In this document: piece by piece, positions 8,574-15,904 of the stretch
Numbering within the stretch: the stretch's first letter is position 1
Layout of the letters: each line of letters opens with the position of its first letter
NCBI RefSeq assembly: GCF_021278985.1
Contig: NZ_CP082833.1
Span: forward strand, 4,774,001-4,838,000
Direction of reading: 5' to 3'
Length of the DNA stretch: 64,000 nt
Source of the DNA: Citrobacter rodentium NBRC 105723 = DSM 16636
GTDB taxonomy: Bacteria > Pseudomonadota > Gammaproteobacteria > Enterobacterales > Enterobacteriaceae
Made by a program: the position numbers and the translations under genes
Notes under the pieces: model-generated
The model's input: only the letters and a program-made list of their open reading frames with translations
Databases searched by the model: none
What the model was told of the DNA's origin: nothing

Positions 8574-9289
8574 TGGGACAGCGCGCGCGAGCCTCGTTCA
8601 CGTGCGCTGTTAATCCACATCCGGCTGCCGTTGAGGGCGATAAAGGTGAGGATCAGGTATTCCAGCGACATCGCATAGACGCCCTGCAGGGCGAAAATCA
8701 CCACGCTAATCACGTTAATGATCACCCACAGCAGCCAGTTTTCGACGTACTTACGCGTCATGAGGATCATCGCCACAATGGACAGCACCATCATGCAGGA
8801 GTCCCAGAACGGGAAAGCGTCCGGCTGAAGCACCGGCATCGCAACCTGTAACCCCAGCGCCTGCATTGCCGTCACCGCGATACGGGTCAGGAAGGCAAAG
8901 ACCGGATCGATATAAACAGTCATCAGCCCAATCGCCACCACGCAAACCGCCAGCCAGCCAAGCGCTTTGGGCAAGGGTAGCCAGCGAATTTTCAGTTCGG
9001 CCTCGTTCTGCGTATTCTGCCGCGACCACGCATACCAGCCGTAGATATTCGCCGCAAAGAAAAACAGTTGCAGCAACAGGCTGGCATAGAGCTGGATCTG
9101 AAAGAAAATGATGGCGAACAGCGTGACGTTGATCAGGCCAAAAAAGTAATTGCTGATCTTTTCCATACTGGCAAGACCAATGCACAGTAATCCGGCGATC
9201 GTCCCTACCGCTTCGATCCATGACAGATCGTAGCCGCCGGCGCCGATCGGGATATGTACCAGGATATTCTGCGTGCTAAAAAAGTCCAT
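8570..9289 (-). CDS. pnuC: Nicotinamide riboside transporter
   Basis: Inner-membrane facilitator for nicotinamide riboside, feeding NAD salvage. The 239 residues hold seven to eight hydrophobic helices and the PnuC substrate motif W-x-x-W in NIYGWYAWSRQ. It follows nadA by 25 bases on the same strand and is probably co-transcribed from the NadR-controlled nadA promoter, as in Salmonella and E. coli. The 3' end overlaps zitB by four bases. Confidence 0.96.
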   Translation of the reverse strand: MDFFSTQNILVHIPIGAGGYDLSWIEAVGTIAGLLCIGLASMEKISNYFFGLINVTLFAIIFFQIQLYASLLLQLFFFAANIYGWYAWSRQNTQNEAELKIRWLPLPKALGWLAVCVVAIGLMTVYIDPVFAFLTRIAVTAMQALGLQVAMPVLQPDAFPFWDSCMMVLSIVAMILMTRKYVENWLLWVIINVISVVIFALQGVYAMSLEYLILTFIALNGSRMWINSARERGSRALSH

Positions 9290-9314
9290 CTTTCCCCCAG
9301 AGCATTTTTATTAT

Positions 9315-10358
9315 TTACGCACGTAGTGTAGCCGCAAAATCCAGCATGCGGTTTAACGGCAATAATGCGCCCTCACGTAAGGCGGCATCAACCTGAATCT
9401 CATGATGTGGTCCGCCCTGCTCCAGCCCCTCGGCAATCGCCTTCAGTCCGTTCATCGCCATCCACGGACAGTGCGCGCAGCTGCGGCAGGTGGCGCCTTC
9501 CCCGGCGGTCGGCGCTTCCAGTAACTCCTTGCCCGGAACCGCCTGCTGCATTTTGTAGAAAATGCCCCGGTCGGTCGCCACAATCAGTTGCGTATGCGGC
9601 AGCGTTTTTGCCGCGTTGATAAGCTGGCTGGTGGAGCCGACGGCATCGGCCATATCGACAATCGCCTGCGGTGATTCCGGGTGCACAAGGATGGCCGCAT
9701 CGGGATACAGCCCTTTCATCCGGGCCAGCGCCTGAGTTTTAAACTCATCATGAACGATACAGGCACCCTGCCAGCATAATACGTCAGCGCCGGTCTGTTT
9801 CTGCACATAATTGCCGAGATGACGATCCGGCGCCCAGATGATTTTCTCTCCCAGGCTATCCAGATGCTCAATCAGTTCAACGGCAATGCTGGAGGTCACC
9901 ACCCAGTCCGCGCGCGCTTTCACCGCGGCGGAGGTGTTGGCGTACACCACTACCGTGCGCTCCGGATGCACATCGCAAAAGGCGCTGAACTCTGCAATCG
10001 GACAGCCGAGATCGAGCGAGCATTCCGCCTGCAGCGTCGGCATCAGGATGGTTTTTTCCGGGCTGAGGATTTTGGCGGTTTCGCCCATAAAGCGTACGCC
10101 AGCCACCAGTAGCGTGGAGGCCGGATGCTTCGCGCCAAAGCGCGCCATCTCCAGAGAGTCCGAAATGCAGCCGCCGGTCTCTTCCGCAAGCTGCTGAATT
10201 TCCGGATCGGTATAGTAATGCGCGACCATCACCGCATCCCGCTCTTTCAGCAGACGTTTGATTTTTTCGCGGTAGAATTGCTTTTCGTCAACGCTCAGCG
10301 GGACGGGTTTTGGGGGAAATGGATAGATTGCAGCTTCCGGATCAAACATCACGCTCAT
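9315..10358 (-). CDS. nadA: Quinolinate synthase
   Basis: [4Fe-4S] enzyme that condenses iminoaspartate (from NadB) with dihydroxyacetone phosphate to quinolinate in de novo NAD synthesis. The start at 10358 (MSVMFDPEAAIYPFPP) gives 347 residues, the E. coli length; the frame is open further upstream to 10427 but that extension would run over the promoter. Cluster cysteines are visible in LDLGCPIAEF, WQGACIVHDE and CRSCAHCPWMA. It lies upstream of pnuC in one unit under a NadR box. Confidence 0.97.
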   Translation of the reverse strand: MSVMFDPEAAIYPFPPKPVPLSVDEKQFYREKIKRLLKERDAVMVAHYYTDPEIQQLAEETGGCISDSLEMARFGAKHPASTLLVAGVRFMGETAKILSPEKTILMPTLQAECSLDLGCPIAEFSAFCDVHPERTVVVYANTSAAVKARADWVVTSSIAVELIEHLDSLGEKIIWAPDRHLGNYVQKQTGADVLCWQGACIVHDEFKTQALARMKGLYPDAAILVHPESPQAIVDMADAVGSTSQLINAAKTLPHTQLIVATDRGIFYKMQQAVPGKELLEAPTAGEGATCRSCAHCPWMAMNGLKAIAEGLEQGGPHHEIQVDAALREGALLPLNRMLDFAATLRA

Positions 10359-10430
10359 CATGCTTTCTCGTTTTACTCGCTTAACGAAATAACCGATAAA
10401 AAGCGTGATTACGCCATAATCGGCCATATG

Positions 10431-10448
10431 TGTTTTATATGCTAAACA
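10431..10448 (-). promoter_or_regulatory. NadR operator of nadA-pnuC
   Basis: TGTTTTATATGCTAAACA is one mismatch from the NadR consensus TGTTTA-N6-TAAACA and lies about 73 bases before the nadA start, where repression by NadR under high NAD is known in enterics. Confidence 0.8.
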
Positions 10449-10489
10449 AGATAGCCGATTGGGCAGAGAAAGTCACAACAAATACGCGC

Positions 10490-10585
10490 GGATTGCCGGA
10501 TGGCGGCGTAAACGCCTTATCCGGCCTACAAAGCGCGAGTAACCCTGGCCTGATAAGCGAAGCGCCATCAGGCACGAATTCGGCA
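10490..10585. repeat. REP/BIME element between nadA and the tRNA-Lys cluster
   Basis: Two REP units in opposite orientation: GCCGGATGGCGGCGTAAACG with CTTATCCGGC at about 10497-10527, and GCCTGATAAGCGAAGCGCC with ATCAGGC at about 10548-10573. Such pairs are common at enterobacterial transcript ends. Confidence 0.75.
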
Positions 10586-10587
10586 CA

Positions 10588-10618
10588 TAGCAAAAAGGCG
10601 CCTTTAGGGCGCCTTTTC
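10588..10618 (-). terminator. Intrinsic terminator of the tRNA-Lys cluster
   Basis: AAAAGGCGCC and GGCGCCTTTT arms around TTTAG; on the minus strand the hairpin is followed by TTTTTGC. It comes just after the last CCA-ended repeat, so it ends the tRNA transcript. Confidence 0.88.
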
Positions 10619-10622
10619 ACAC

Positions 10623-10692
10623 TGGTGGGTCGTGCAGGATGACTCGCTGCGCTCGCCCTTCGGGCCGTTGCTATCGCAACGTTATCCTTCAC
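10623..10692 (-). ncRNA. CCA-ended branched repeat after tRNA-Lys, copy 1
   Basis: On the minus strand a 70-base unit starts GTGAAGGAT and ends ATCCTGCAC plus GACCCACCA, the last 18 bases being the 3' end of the tRNA-Lys gene. The two ends pair to close a multi-branch structure holding stem-loops GTTGC-GATA-GCAAC, GCCC-GAA-GGGC and GC-GCA-GC. Copies 2 and 3 differ mostly in the loops. It lies between the last tRNA and the terminator. Confidence 0.6.
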
Positions 10693-10720
10693 GTTTAACA
10701 TCTGAGTTCGACGTTAAAAC

Positions 10721-10796
10721 TGGTGGGTCGTGCAGGATTCGAACCTGCGACCAATTGATTAAAAGTCAACTGCTCTACCAACTGAGCTAACGACCC
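10721..10796 (-). tRNA. tRNA-Lys (UUU), copy 1
   Basis: 76-base cloverleaf read on the minus strand, from GGGTCGTTAGCTCAG to the encoded CCA. The anticodon loop CTTTTAA has anticodon TTT, and the T-arm GGTTCGAATCC is intact. It matches the lysine tRNAs of the E. coli lysT-valT-lysW cluster at the same map place (between cpoB and nadA), but no valine tRNA is present here. Confidence 0.97.
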
Positions 10797-10827
10797 CTTG
10801 CGGGATTTACTTCTTACTCATTCAGGC

Positions 10828-10899
10828 TGGTGGGTCGTGCAGGATGACTCGGCTTCGCCTCGCCCTGCGGGCCGTTGCTGTCGCAACGTTATCCTTCAC
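10828..10899 (-). ncRNA. CCA-ended branched repeat after tRNA-Lys, copy 2
   Basis: 72-base unit with the same plan as copy 1: closing arms GTGAAGGAT and ATCCTGCAC, stem-loops GTTGC-GACA-GCAAC, GCCC-GCA-GGGC and GGC-GAA-GCC, then GACCCACCA. It follows the second tRNA-Lys gene by 27 bases. Confidence 0.6.
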
Positions 10900-10926
10900 G
10901 CTTTCTACCCGTTTCCACCGTTAAAA

Positions 10927-11002
10927 TGGTGGGTCGTGCAGGATTCGAACCTGCGACCAATTGATTAAAAGTCAACTGCTCTACCAACTGAGCTAACGAC
11001 CC
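10927..11002 (-). tRNA. tRNA-Lys (UUU), copy 2
   Basis: Identical in its 76 bases to copy 1 as far as I can read, with encoded CCA and anticodon TTT. It is the middle gene of the three. Confidence 0.97.
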
Positions 11003-11043
11003 GTTCGGGTGTTGCCTGAATTATTACTCAAACCAATAAAAAT

Positions 11044-11116
11044 TGGTGGATCGTGCAGGATGACTCGGCTTCGCCTCGCCCTCACGGGCCGTTGCTGTCG
11101 CAACGTTATCCTTCAC
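11044..11116 (-). ncRNA. CCA-ended branched repeat after tRNA-Lys, copy 3
   Basis: 73-base unit; the second stem-loop is GCCC-GTGA-GGGC and the tail is GATCCACCA (one base off the tRNA end). The spacer between it and its tRNA is identical to that of copy 1 over 28 bases, while copy 2 has a different spacer. Confidence 0.6.
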
Positions 11117-11144
11117 GTTTAACATCTGAGTTCGACGTTAAAAC

Positions 11145-11220
11145 TGGTGGGTCGTGCAGGATTCGAACCTGCGACCAATTGATTAAAAGTCAACTGCTCT
11201 ACCAACTGAGCTAACGACCC
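11145..11220 (-). tRNA. tRNA-Lys (UUU), copy 3
   Basis: First tRNA of the minus-strand transcript, 76 bases with encoded CCA and anticodon TTT. A promoter with a GC-rich discriminator lies about 50 bases upstream. Confidence 0.97.
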
Positions 11221-11254
11221 AATTTTTGCTGCTTTTGGTTTATCTGATATCCCG

Positions 11255-11297
11255 TGGCAACGGCGGCATATATTACTGATTTCAGAATTCAGCGCAA
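11255..11297 (-). promoter_or_regulatory. Promoter of the tRNA-Lys cluster
   Basis: Minus strand TTGCGC (11292-11297) and TAATAT (11270-11275) spaced 16 bases, then GCCGCCGTTGCC, a GC-rich discriminator typical of stringently controlled stable-RNA promoters. Confidence 0.75.
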
Positions 11298-11343
11298 CTA
11301 AAATTTCGATGCAGATCACTCAACTGCTTATGAATCGCACGAC

Positions 11344-11373
11344 ACGACCAGAAATAATTCGATTTCTGGTCGT
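11344..11373. terminator. Perfect 12-bp hairpin after cpoB
   Basis: ACGACCAGAAAT and ATTTCTGGTCGT pair around AATTCG, 11 bases after the cpoB stop. There is no U-run on the minus strand, so it is either a transcript-end stabiliser, a Rho-linked site or a weak terminator separating tol-pal from the tRNA promoter. Confidence 0.45.
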
Positions 11374-11383
11374 ATGGTGCGCA

Positions 11384-12175
11384 TTACATCGCGCCGAGAC
11401 GTTTTTGCGCCTGCTTCGCGCCGTCCGTGCCAGGGTATTTGCTGATAACCTGCTGATAAACCGCCTTCGCTTTGGCCGTATCGCCCTTGTCCTGCATAAT
11501 CACGCCGACTTTAAACATCGCGTCCGCAGCTTTAGGCGACTTCGGATAGTTCTTCACCACCGAAGCGAAATAATAGGCGGCATCATCTTTTTTACCCTTG
11601 TTGTAATTCAACTGGCCGAGCCAGTAGTTGGCATTCGGCTGGTAGGTTGAATCAGGATACTTTTTGATGAAATTCTGAAATGCGGCAATGGCGTCATCCT
11701 GGCGGGATTTATCCTGCACCAGCGCAATGGCCGCGTTGTAATCGGTATTGGCGTCGCCGCTTTGTACCGGCACTGCGCCAGAGGCGGGAGCGTCAGGCGT
11801 AGCCGTAGCAGCCCCTGCCGCCGCCCCGCTCTGCTCACCGCCCGCAGACTGCGCGGCAGCGCCGCCGCTGCTCAGACTCTCTATCTGCAACAGAATCTGC
11901 TTCTGCCGCTCGACAACCTGGTTAAGCTGATACTGACTTTCCTGGATTTGTCCACGCAGAGAGTCGATATCGGCCTGGTTATCAGAGAGTTGCTGCTGGA
12001 GTTGGGTTAAAAGCTGGCTGTGAGCGTTAGAAATACGCTCGAGTTGAATGACGCGGTCTTCGACCGAGCCTGAGCCGACACTACTGATTGGCGCCTGAGC
12101 AAAAGCGGCCCAGGGGGCCGCTATGCCAACCAGTAACGACAGACTCAATACATGATGTCTGAAGTTACTGCTCAT
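11384..12175 (-). CDS. cpoB: Cell division coordinator CpoB (YbgF)
   Basis: Periplasmic partner of TolA and PBP1B that links outer-membrane constriction with septal peptidoglycan synthesis. The 263 residues show a signal peptide (about 1-26, ending AFA), an N-terminal trimerising coiled coil (about 38-105, SVEDRVIQLERI to LQIESL), a low-complexity Ala/Gly/Pro linker (about 105-140) and TPR repeats to the end (NYWLGQLNYNKGKKDDA, FKVGVIMQDKGD). Last gene of tol-pal, nine bases after pal. Confidence 0.96.
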   Translation of the reverse strand: MSSNFRHHVLSLSLLVGIAAPWAAFAQAPISSVGSGSVEDRVIQLERISNAHSQLLTQLQQQLSDNQADIDSLRGQIQESQYQLNQVVERQKQILLQIESLSSGGAAAQSAGGEQSGAAAGAATATPDAPASGAVPVQSGDANTDYNAAIALVQDKSRQDDAIAAFQNFIKKYPDSTYQPNANYWLGQLNYNKGKKDDAAYYFASVVKNYPKSPKAADAMFKVGVIMQDKGDTAKAKAVYQQVISKYPGTDGAKQAQKRLGAM

Positions 12176-12184
12176 GCAATTCTC

Positions 12185-12706
12185 TTAGTAAACCAGTACG
12201 GCGCGACGGTTTTTAGCGTAAGCCGCTTCGTCGTGGCCCAGTACTGCAGGTTTTTCTTTACCGTAAGAAACGATGGAGATCTGGTCAGCAGAAACGCCTT
12301 TACCCTGCAGATACATCTTCACAGCGTTGGCGCGACGTTCACCCAGGGAGATGTTGTACTCAGGAGTACCACGTTCGTCCGCGTGACCTTCTACGGTGAC
12401 TTTGTAAGACGGGTTGCTACGCAGGAAGTTAGCGTGCGCATCCAGCATCGCAGCGAAGTCAGAACGGATGTCGTACTTATCCAGATCGAAGTAAACGATG
12501 TTGTTCTGCTGCAGCTGTTGCATCTGCAGACGCGCCTGCTCTTCGGAGGACATGTTGCCGCCGCTGCCGTTTGCATCCATACCAGTGCCGGCACCCAGCA
12601 TGCCTTCGCTGCCGTCATTGCTGGCGTTCTTGTTGGAAGAACATGCCGCAATAGCCATAACAGGCAGAGCAATCATCAGCCCTTTCAGCACTTTGTTCAG
12701 TTGCAT
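12185..12706 (-). CDS. pal: Peptidoglycan-associated lipoprotein Pal
   Basis: Outer-membrane lipoprotein that binds peptidoglycan and TolB. The start MQLNKVLKGLMIALPV at 12706 gives 173 residues as in E. coli; the frame is open 8 codons further but without need. The lipobox IAAC places the lipidated Cys at about 22. The OmpA-like domain follows, with the peptidoglycan-binding motif in NPSYKVTVEGHADERGTPEYN and LGERRANAVKMYL. An Asn/Gly-rich linker precedes it. It sits 34 bases after tolB. Confidence 0.97.
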   Translation of the reverse strand: MQLNKVLKGLMIALPVMAIAACSSNKNASNDGSEGMLGAGTGMDANGSGGNMSSEEQARLQMQQLQQNNIVYFDLDKYDIRSDFAAMLDAHANFLRSNPSYKVTVEGHADERGTPEYNISLGERRANAVKMYLQGKGVSADQISIVSYGKEKPAVLGHDEAAYAKNRRAVLVY

Positions 12707-12740
12707 TTCAATGATTCCTTTATTAATCAATTATTTATTA

Positions 12741-14033
12741 TCACAGATACGGCGACCAGGCAGGGAATTTAACCTGTCCATCAGTTGCCGGAAGACGCGC
12801 TTTGAAACGCCCATCTGTAGAAACCAAATTCAGCACGGATCCCATCCCCTGAGAAGAGCTGTAGATTACCATAGTGCCGTTAGGTGCCAGACTTGGCGTT
12901 TCGTCCAGAAACGTTGACGACAGAACCTGTACGCCACCCGCTACCAGATCTTGTTTGGCAATGTGCTGCTGACCATTATTCGAGCTTACCATTACCATAA
13001 ATTTGCCGTCGCTGCTGACATCCGCATCCTGGTTTTGTGAACCTTCCCAGGTAATACGCTGCGGAGCGCCGCCGTTGACGTTAACTTTATACACCTGCGG
13101 ACGACCGGCCTGGTCAGAGGTAAAGGCCAGGTTCTGGCTGTCCGGGAACCAGGTCGGTTCCGTGTTGTTGCTACGACCGTCAGTCACCTGACGGATCTGA
13201 CCGGAACCGATGTCCATAACGTACAGGTTCAGGCTACCGGTTTTAGACAGCGCAAACGCCAGCTTGCTGCCATCCGGAGAGAACGCAGGCGCGCCGTTGT
13301 GACGCGGGAACGAGGCCACCTGACGCACCGCGCCGTTCGACAACGTCTGGATAACCAGCGCCGAACGACCGCTTTCAAAGGTGACGTAAGCCAGTTTAGA
13401 GCCATCCGGCGACCACGCCGGTGACATCAGCGGCTGCGGAGAACGGTGAACCACGAACTGGTTGTAACCATCGTAGTCAGAAACGCGCAGTTCATAAGGG
13501 AACTGACCGCCGTTAGTCTGAACTACATAAGCGATACGGGTCCGGAAAGCGCCTTTGATACCGGTCAGCTTTTCGAACACTTCGTCACTGGCGGTATGAC
13601 CGGCATAGCGCAGCCACTGCTTGTTCACTTTATAAGAGTTCTGCGCCAGCACCGTCCCCGGCGCGCCGCCGGTGTCCACCAGTTGATAAGCAACATTGTA
13701 GGAGCCGTCTGGATTCGGCGTCACCTGACCGATTACTACCGCGTCGATCCCCAGCGCCGACCATGCCGCAGGCTGAACTTCCTGCGCCGTACCCGGCTGT
13801 TGCGGCAGACGGGAGCGATCTAACGGGTTGAATTTACCGCTGTTGCGCAGATCTGCGCCCACGATACCGCCGATATCTTCAGGCGCCGCACCCGGCCCCG
13901 CCCACTGGAATGGCACAACGCCAATCGGGCGCGCCGAGTCCACCCCCTGGGTGATCTCGATACGTACTTCTGCGTGCAGCACCGCCGCCCACAGCATCAG
14001 AAAACCAAATGCTACTCGTAATGCCTGCTTCAT
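12741..14033 (-). CDS. tolB: Tol-Pal system protein TolB
   Basis: Periplasmic beta-propeller that shuttles between TolA and Pal. The start at the second Met (14033) gives 430 residues as in E. coli. Signal peptide 1-21 (LWAAVLHA), then the TolA-binding N-terminus, an alpha/beta domain (about 30-160), and a six-bladed WD40-like propeller with repeated SPDGSKLA and FPDSQNLAF blades. The protein is nearly identical to E. coli TolB. Confidence 0.97.
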   Translation of the reverse strand: MKQALRVAFGFLMLWAAVLHAEVRIEITQGVDSARPIGVVPFQWAGPGAAPEDIGGIVGADLRNSGKFNPLDRSRLPQQPGTAQEVQPAAWSALGIDAVVIGQVTPNPDGSYNVAYQLVDTGGAPGTVLAQNSYKVNKQWLRYAGHTASDEVFEKLTGIKGAFRTRIAYVVQTNGGQFPYELRVSDYDGYNQFVVHRSPQPLMSPAWSPDGSKLAYVTFESGRSALVIQTLSNGAVRQVASFPRHNGAPAFSPDGSKLAFALSKTGSLNLYVMDIGSGQIRQVTDGRSNNTEPTWFPDSQNLAFTSDQAGRPQVYKVNVNGGAPQRITWEGSQNQDADVSSDGKFMVMVSSNNGQQHIAKQDLVAGGVQVLSSTFLDETPSLAPNGTMVIYSSSQGMGSVLNLVSTDGRFKARLPATDGQVKFPAWSPYL

Positions 14034-14134
14034 CATATCTCCCTTATCCGGGCGGAAGGCCCACGATAATTTAGCAGAATGTTAACAAACTCAAATACAC
14101 AAAACTACCAGAACCCAGCGACTGCCGAAGAATG

Positions 14135-14160
14135 TTTTCCCCGCCGCGACGGGGAAAAGT
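14135..14160. other. Hairpin between tolA and tolB
   Basis: TTTTCCCCG and CGGGGAAAA pair around CCGCGA just after the tolA stop. It could attenuate tolA read-through or stabilise its 3' end; tolB probably also has its own promoter in the following spacer. Confidence 0.45.
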
Positions 14161-14165
14161 TTAGC

Positions 14166-15410
14166 TTACGGTTTGAAGTCCAGAGGCGCGTTTTTAAACA
14201 CTTCGTACACTGCCTGGCTCGGTGGTTTTGGAATCTTCGCCTGTCGGGCGGCAGCAAGCGCGGCCTGACAAAGCGCGGGATCGCCACCTTCAGACTGAAT
14301 ATCGAGCAACAAACCGTCCGGGGCCAGTTTTATCCGCAGCGTACAGGTCTTGCCTGCATAAGACGATGCGTCATAAAACTTGCTTTCGATGGCGGACTTA
14401 ATCTGCCCGGCATAGTTGCTGATATCCGCGCCTGATGCGCCATTATTTTTAGTATTACCACTCCCGGCGGGAGAAACATTGTTCCCTTTCGCTCCGCCGC
14501 CGGTTTTCGGCGCATTCTTACCGGAGCTGAGATCGCCCAGCAGGTCATCAACGCCTGATGCCGCCGCCGCTTTCTCTGCGGCAGCTTTCTCTGCGGCCGC
14601 TTTTTTAGCCGCAGCCGCCTTCTTATCGGCAGCCGCTTTCTCCGCTGCGGCTTTCTTCTCCGCGGCGGCTTTTTCGGCGGCTGCTTTCTTCTCAGCCGCG
14701 GCTTTTTCCGCCGCCGCTTTCTTCGCCGCTTCGGCCTGCGCCTGTTTTGCAGCCTCGGCTTCCGCCTTCTTCTTCGCGTCGGCAGCGGCTTTAGCGGCTT
14801 CTGCTTCTGCTTTTTTCTTCGCGTCGGCAGCAGCTTTAGCCGCTTCGGCTTCGGCTTTTTTCTTCGCGTCCGCCGCCGCTTTAGCCGCTTCCGCTTCCGC
14901 CTTTTTCTGCGCGTCCGCCGCGGCTTTCTTCGCCGCTTCCGCGGCCTCTTTCGCCTGAGCGTCGGCTTTCGCTTTCGCCTCGGCAGCCGCTTTTTTCGCA
15001 GCCTCTTCCGCCTGCTGCTTCTGCTCCAGCGCTTTCTTCGCCTCGGCTTCGGCCTGCTTTTGCTGCTCCTGCGCGGCTAAACGCTCTTTTTCGATCTGCT
15101 TCAGGCGTTCCTGTTCCGCCGCCTGCTTCTCACGCAGTTCTTCCGCCTGCTGCTGCGCCAGTTTTTCACGCTGCTCTTTGGCCCGCTGCGCGCTGGACTG
15201 CTGCTGCTGTTGACGTTCGTACTGCTGAACCACGGCGCCAGGATCAACCATCACGGCGTCGATGGAAGATCCACCGCCGCCGCCGGCTGAAGCCTCTATA
15301 TGCTCATCGAACGAACTCCAGATCAGCACTGCAAATAAGATGACATGCAGCACCGCTGAAATAATTATCGCCCGCTTGAGCTTGTCGTTTTGTTCGGTTG
15401 CCTTTGACAC
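14166..15410 (-). CDS. tolA: Tol-Pal inner-membrane protein TolA
   Basis: Spans the periplasm and couples the TolQR proton motor to TolB, Pal and CpoB. The 414 residues (E. coli 421) comprise an N-terminal membrane helix (about 13-35, with the SAVLH motif that contacts TolQ), a long Ala/Lys/Glu-rich helical domain II (about 60-290) and a globular domain III (about 300-414) with KSAIESKFYDASSYAGKTC and a disulfide-forming pair of cysteines. Domain II holds near-perfect 15-residue repeats (KAEAEAAKAAADAKK), so its length is likely to vary between strains. Confidence 0.97.
   Translation of the reverse strand: MSKATEQNDKLKRAIIISAVLHVILFAVLIWSSFDEHIEASAGGGGGSSIDAVMVDPGAVVQQYERQQQQQSSAQRAKEQREKLAQQQAEELREKQAAEQERLKQIEKERLAAQEQQKQAEAEAKKALEQKQQAEEAAKKAAAEAKAKADAQAKEAAEAAKKAAADAQKKAEAEAAKAAADAKKKAEAEAAKAAADAKKKAEAEAAKAAADAKKKAEAEAAKQAQAEAAKKAAAEKAAAEKKAAAEKAAAEKKAAAEKAAADKKAAAAKKAAAEKAAAEKAAAASGVDDLLGDLSSGKNAPKTGGGAKGNNVSPAGSGNTKNNGASGADISNYAGQIKSAIESKFYDASSYAGKTCTLRIKLAPDGLLLDIQSEGGDPALCQAALAAARQAKIPKPPSQAVYEVFKNAPLDFKP
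14757..14935. repeat. 45-bp in-frame tandem repeat within tolA
   Basis: About four units of 45 bases encode KAEAEAAKAAADAKK. Units are nearly identical in protein but vary at third positions, so they are old repeats kept by selection on helix length rather than a fresh expansion. Confidence 0.75.
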
Positions 15411-15472
15411 TCTCGGTTCCCAAAAACTGTTCGCCTGTTACACGCTTTCTTTCAAGCCAGAAACGCAGATGG

Positions 15473-15901
15473 TCAGATAGGCTGAGTCATTAAGCCAACC
15501 GACTTCACACCCGCGCTGTGTAACAAGTTCAGCGCTTTAATTATTTCATCGTAAGGGACGTCTTTCGCGCCACCGATCAAGAAGACCGTTTTCGGATTGG
15601 ACGCCAGGCGGCTTTTCGCTTCCGCCACCACCTGCTCCGGCGGCAGCTGATCCATGCGATCTTTCTCGACCACCACGCTGTACTGCCCAACGCCGGACAC
15701 TTCAATAATCACCGGCGGATTGTCGTTGCTGCTCACCGCCTGCGACTCCGTGGCGTCCGGCAGATCGACCTCCACGCTCTGAGTGATGATCGGCGCTGTC
15801 GCCATAAAGATCAGCAGCAGCACCAGCAGCACGTCGAGCAACGGTACGATGTTGATTTCGGACTTCAGGTCGCGACGACCTCGTCCACGCGATCTCGCCA
15901 T
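15473..15901 (-). CDS. tolR: Tol-Pal proton channel subunit TolR
   Basis: 142-residue ExbD/TolR protein. A basic cytoplasmic N-terminus (MARSRGRGRRDL) is followed by one membrane helix (about 17-38) with the essential proton-carrying Asp in INIVPLLDVLLVLLL (Asp23), then a periplasmic peptidoglycan-binding domain. Three bases separate it from tolQ. Length and sequence match E. coli TolR. Confidence 0.97.
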   Translation of the reverse strand: MARSRGRGRRDLKSEINIVPLLDVLLVLLLIFMATAPIITQSVEVDLPDATESQAVSSNDNPPVIIEVSGVGQYSVVVEKDRMDQLPPEQVVAEAKSRLASNPKTVFLIGGAKDVPYDEIIKALNLLHSAGVKSVGLMTQPI

Positions 15902-15904
15902 GGC

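Noticed and set aside
10359..10427. N-terminal extension of nadA
   Set aside because: It would cover the promoter region close to the NadR box, and NadA proteins start at MSVMFDP.
11119..11319. Open frame over tRNA-Lys copy 3
   Set aside because: It reads through a tRNA gene and its promoter; coding is not credible.
14757..14935. CRISPR-like regular repeats
   Set aside because: The 45-base periodicity is the in-frame tolA helix repeat; there are no unique spacers.
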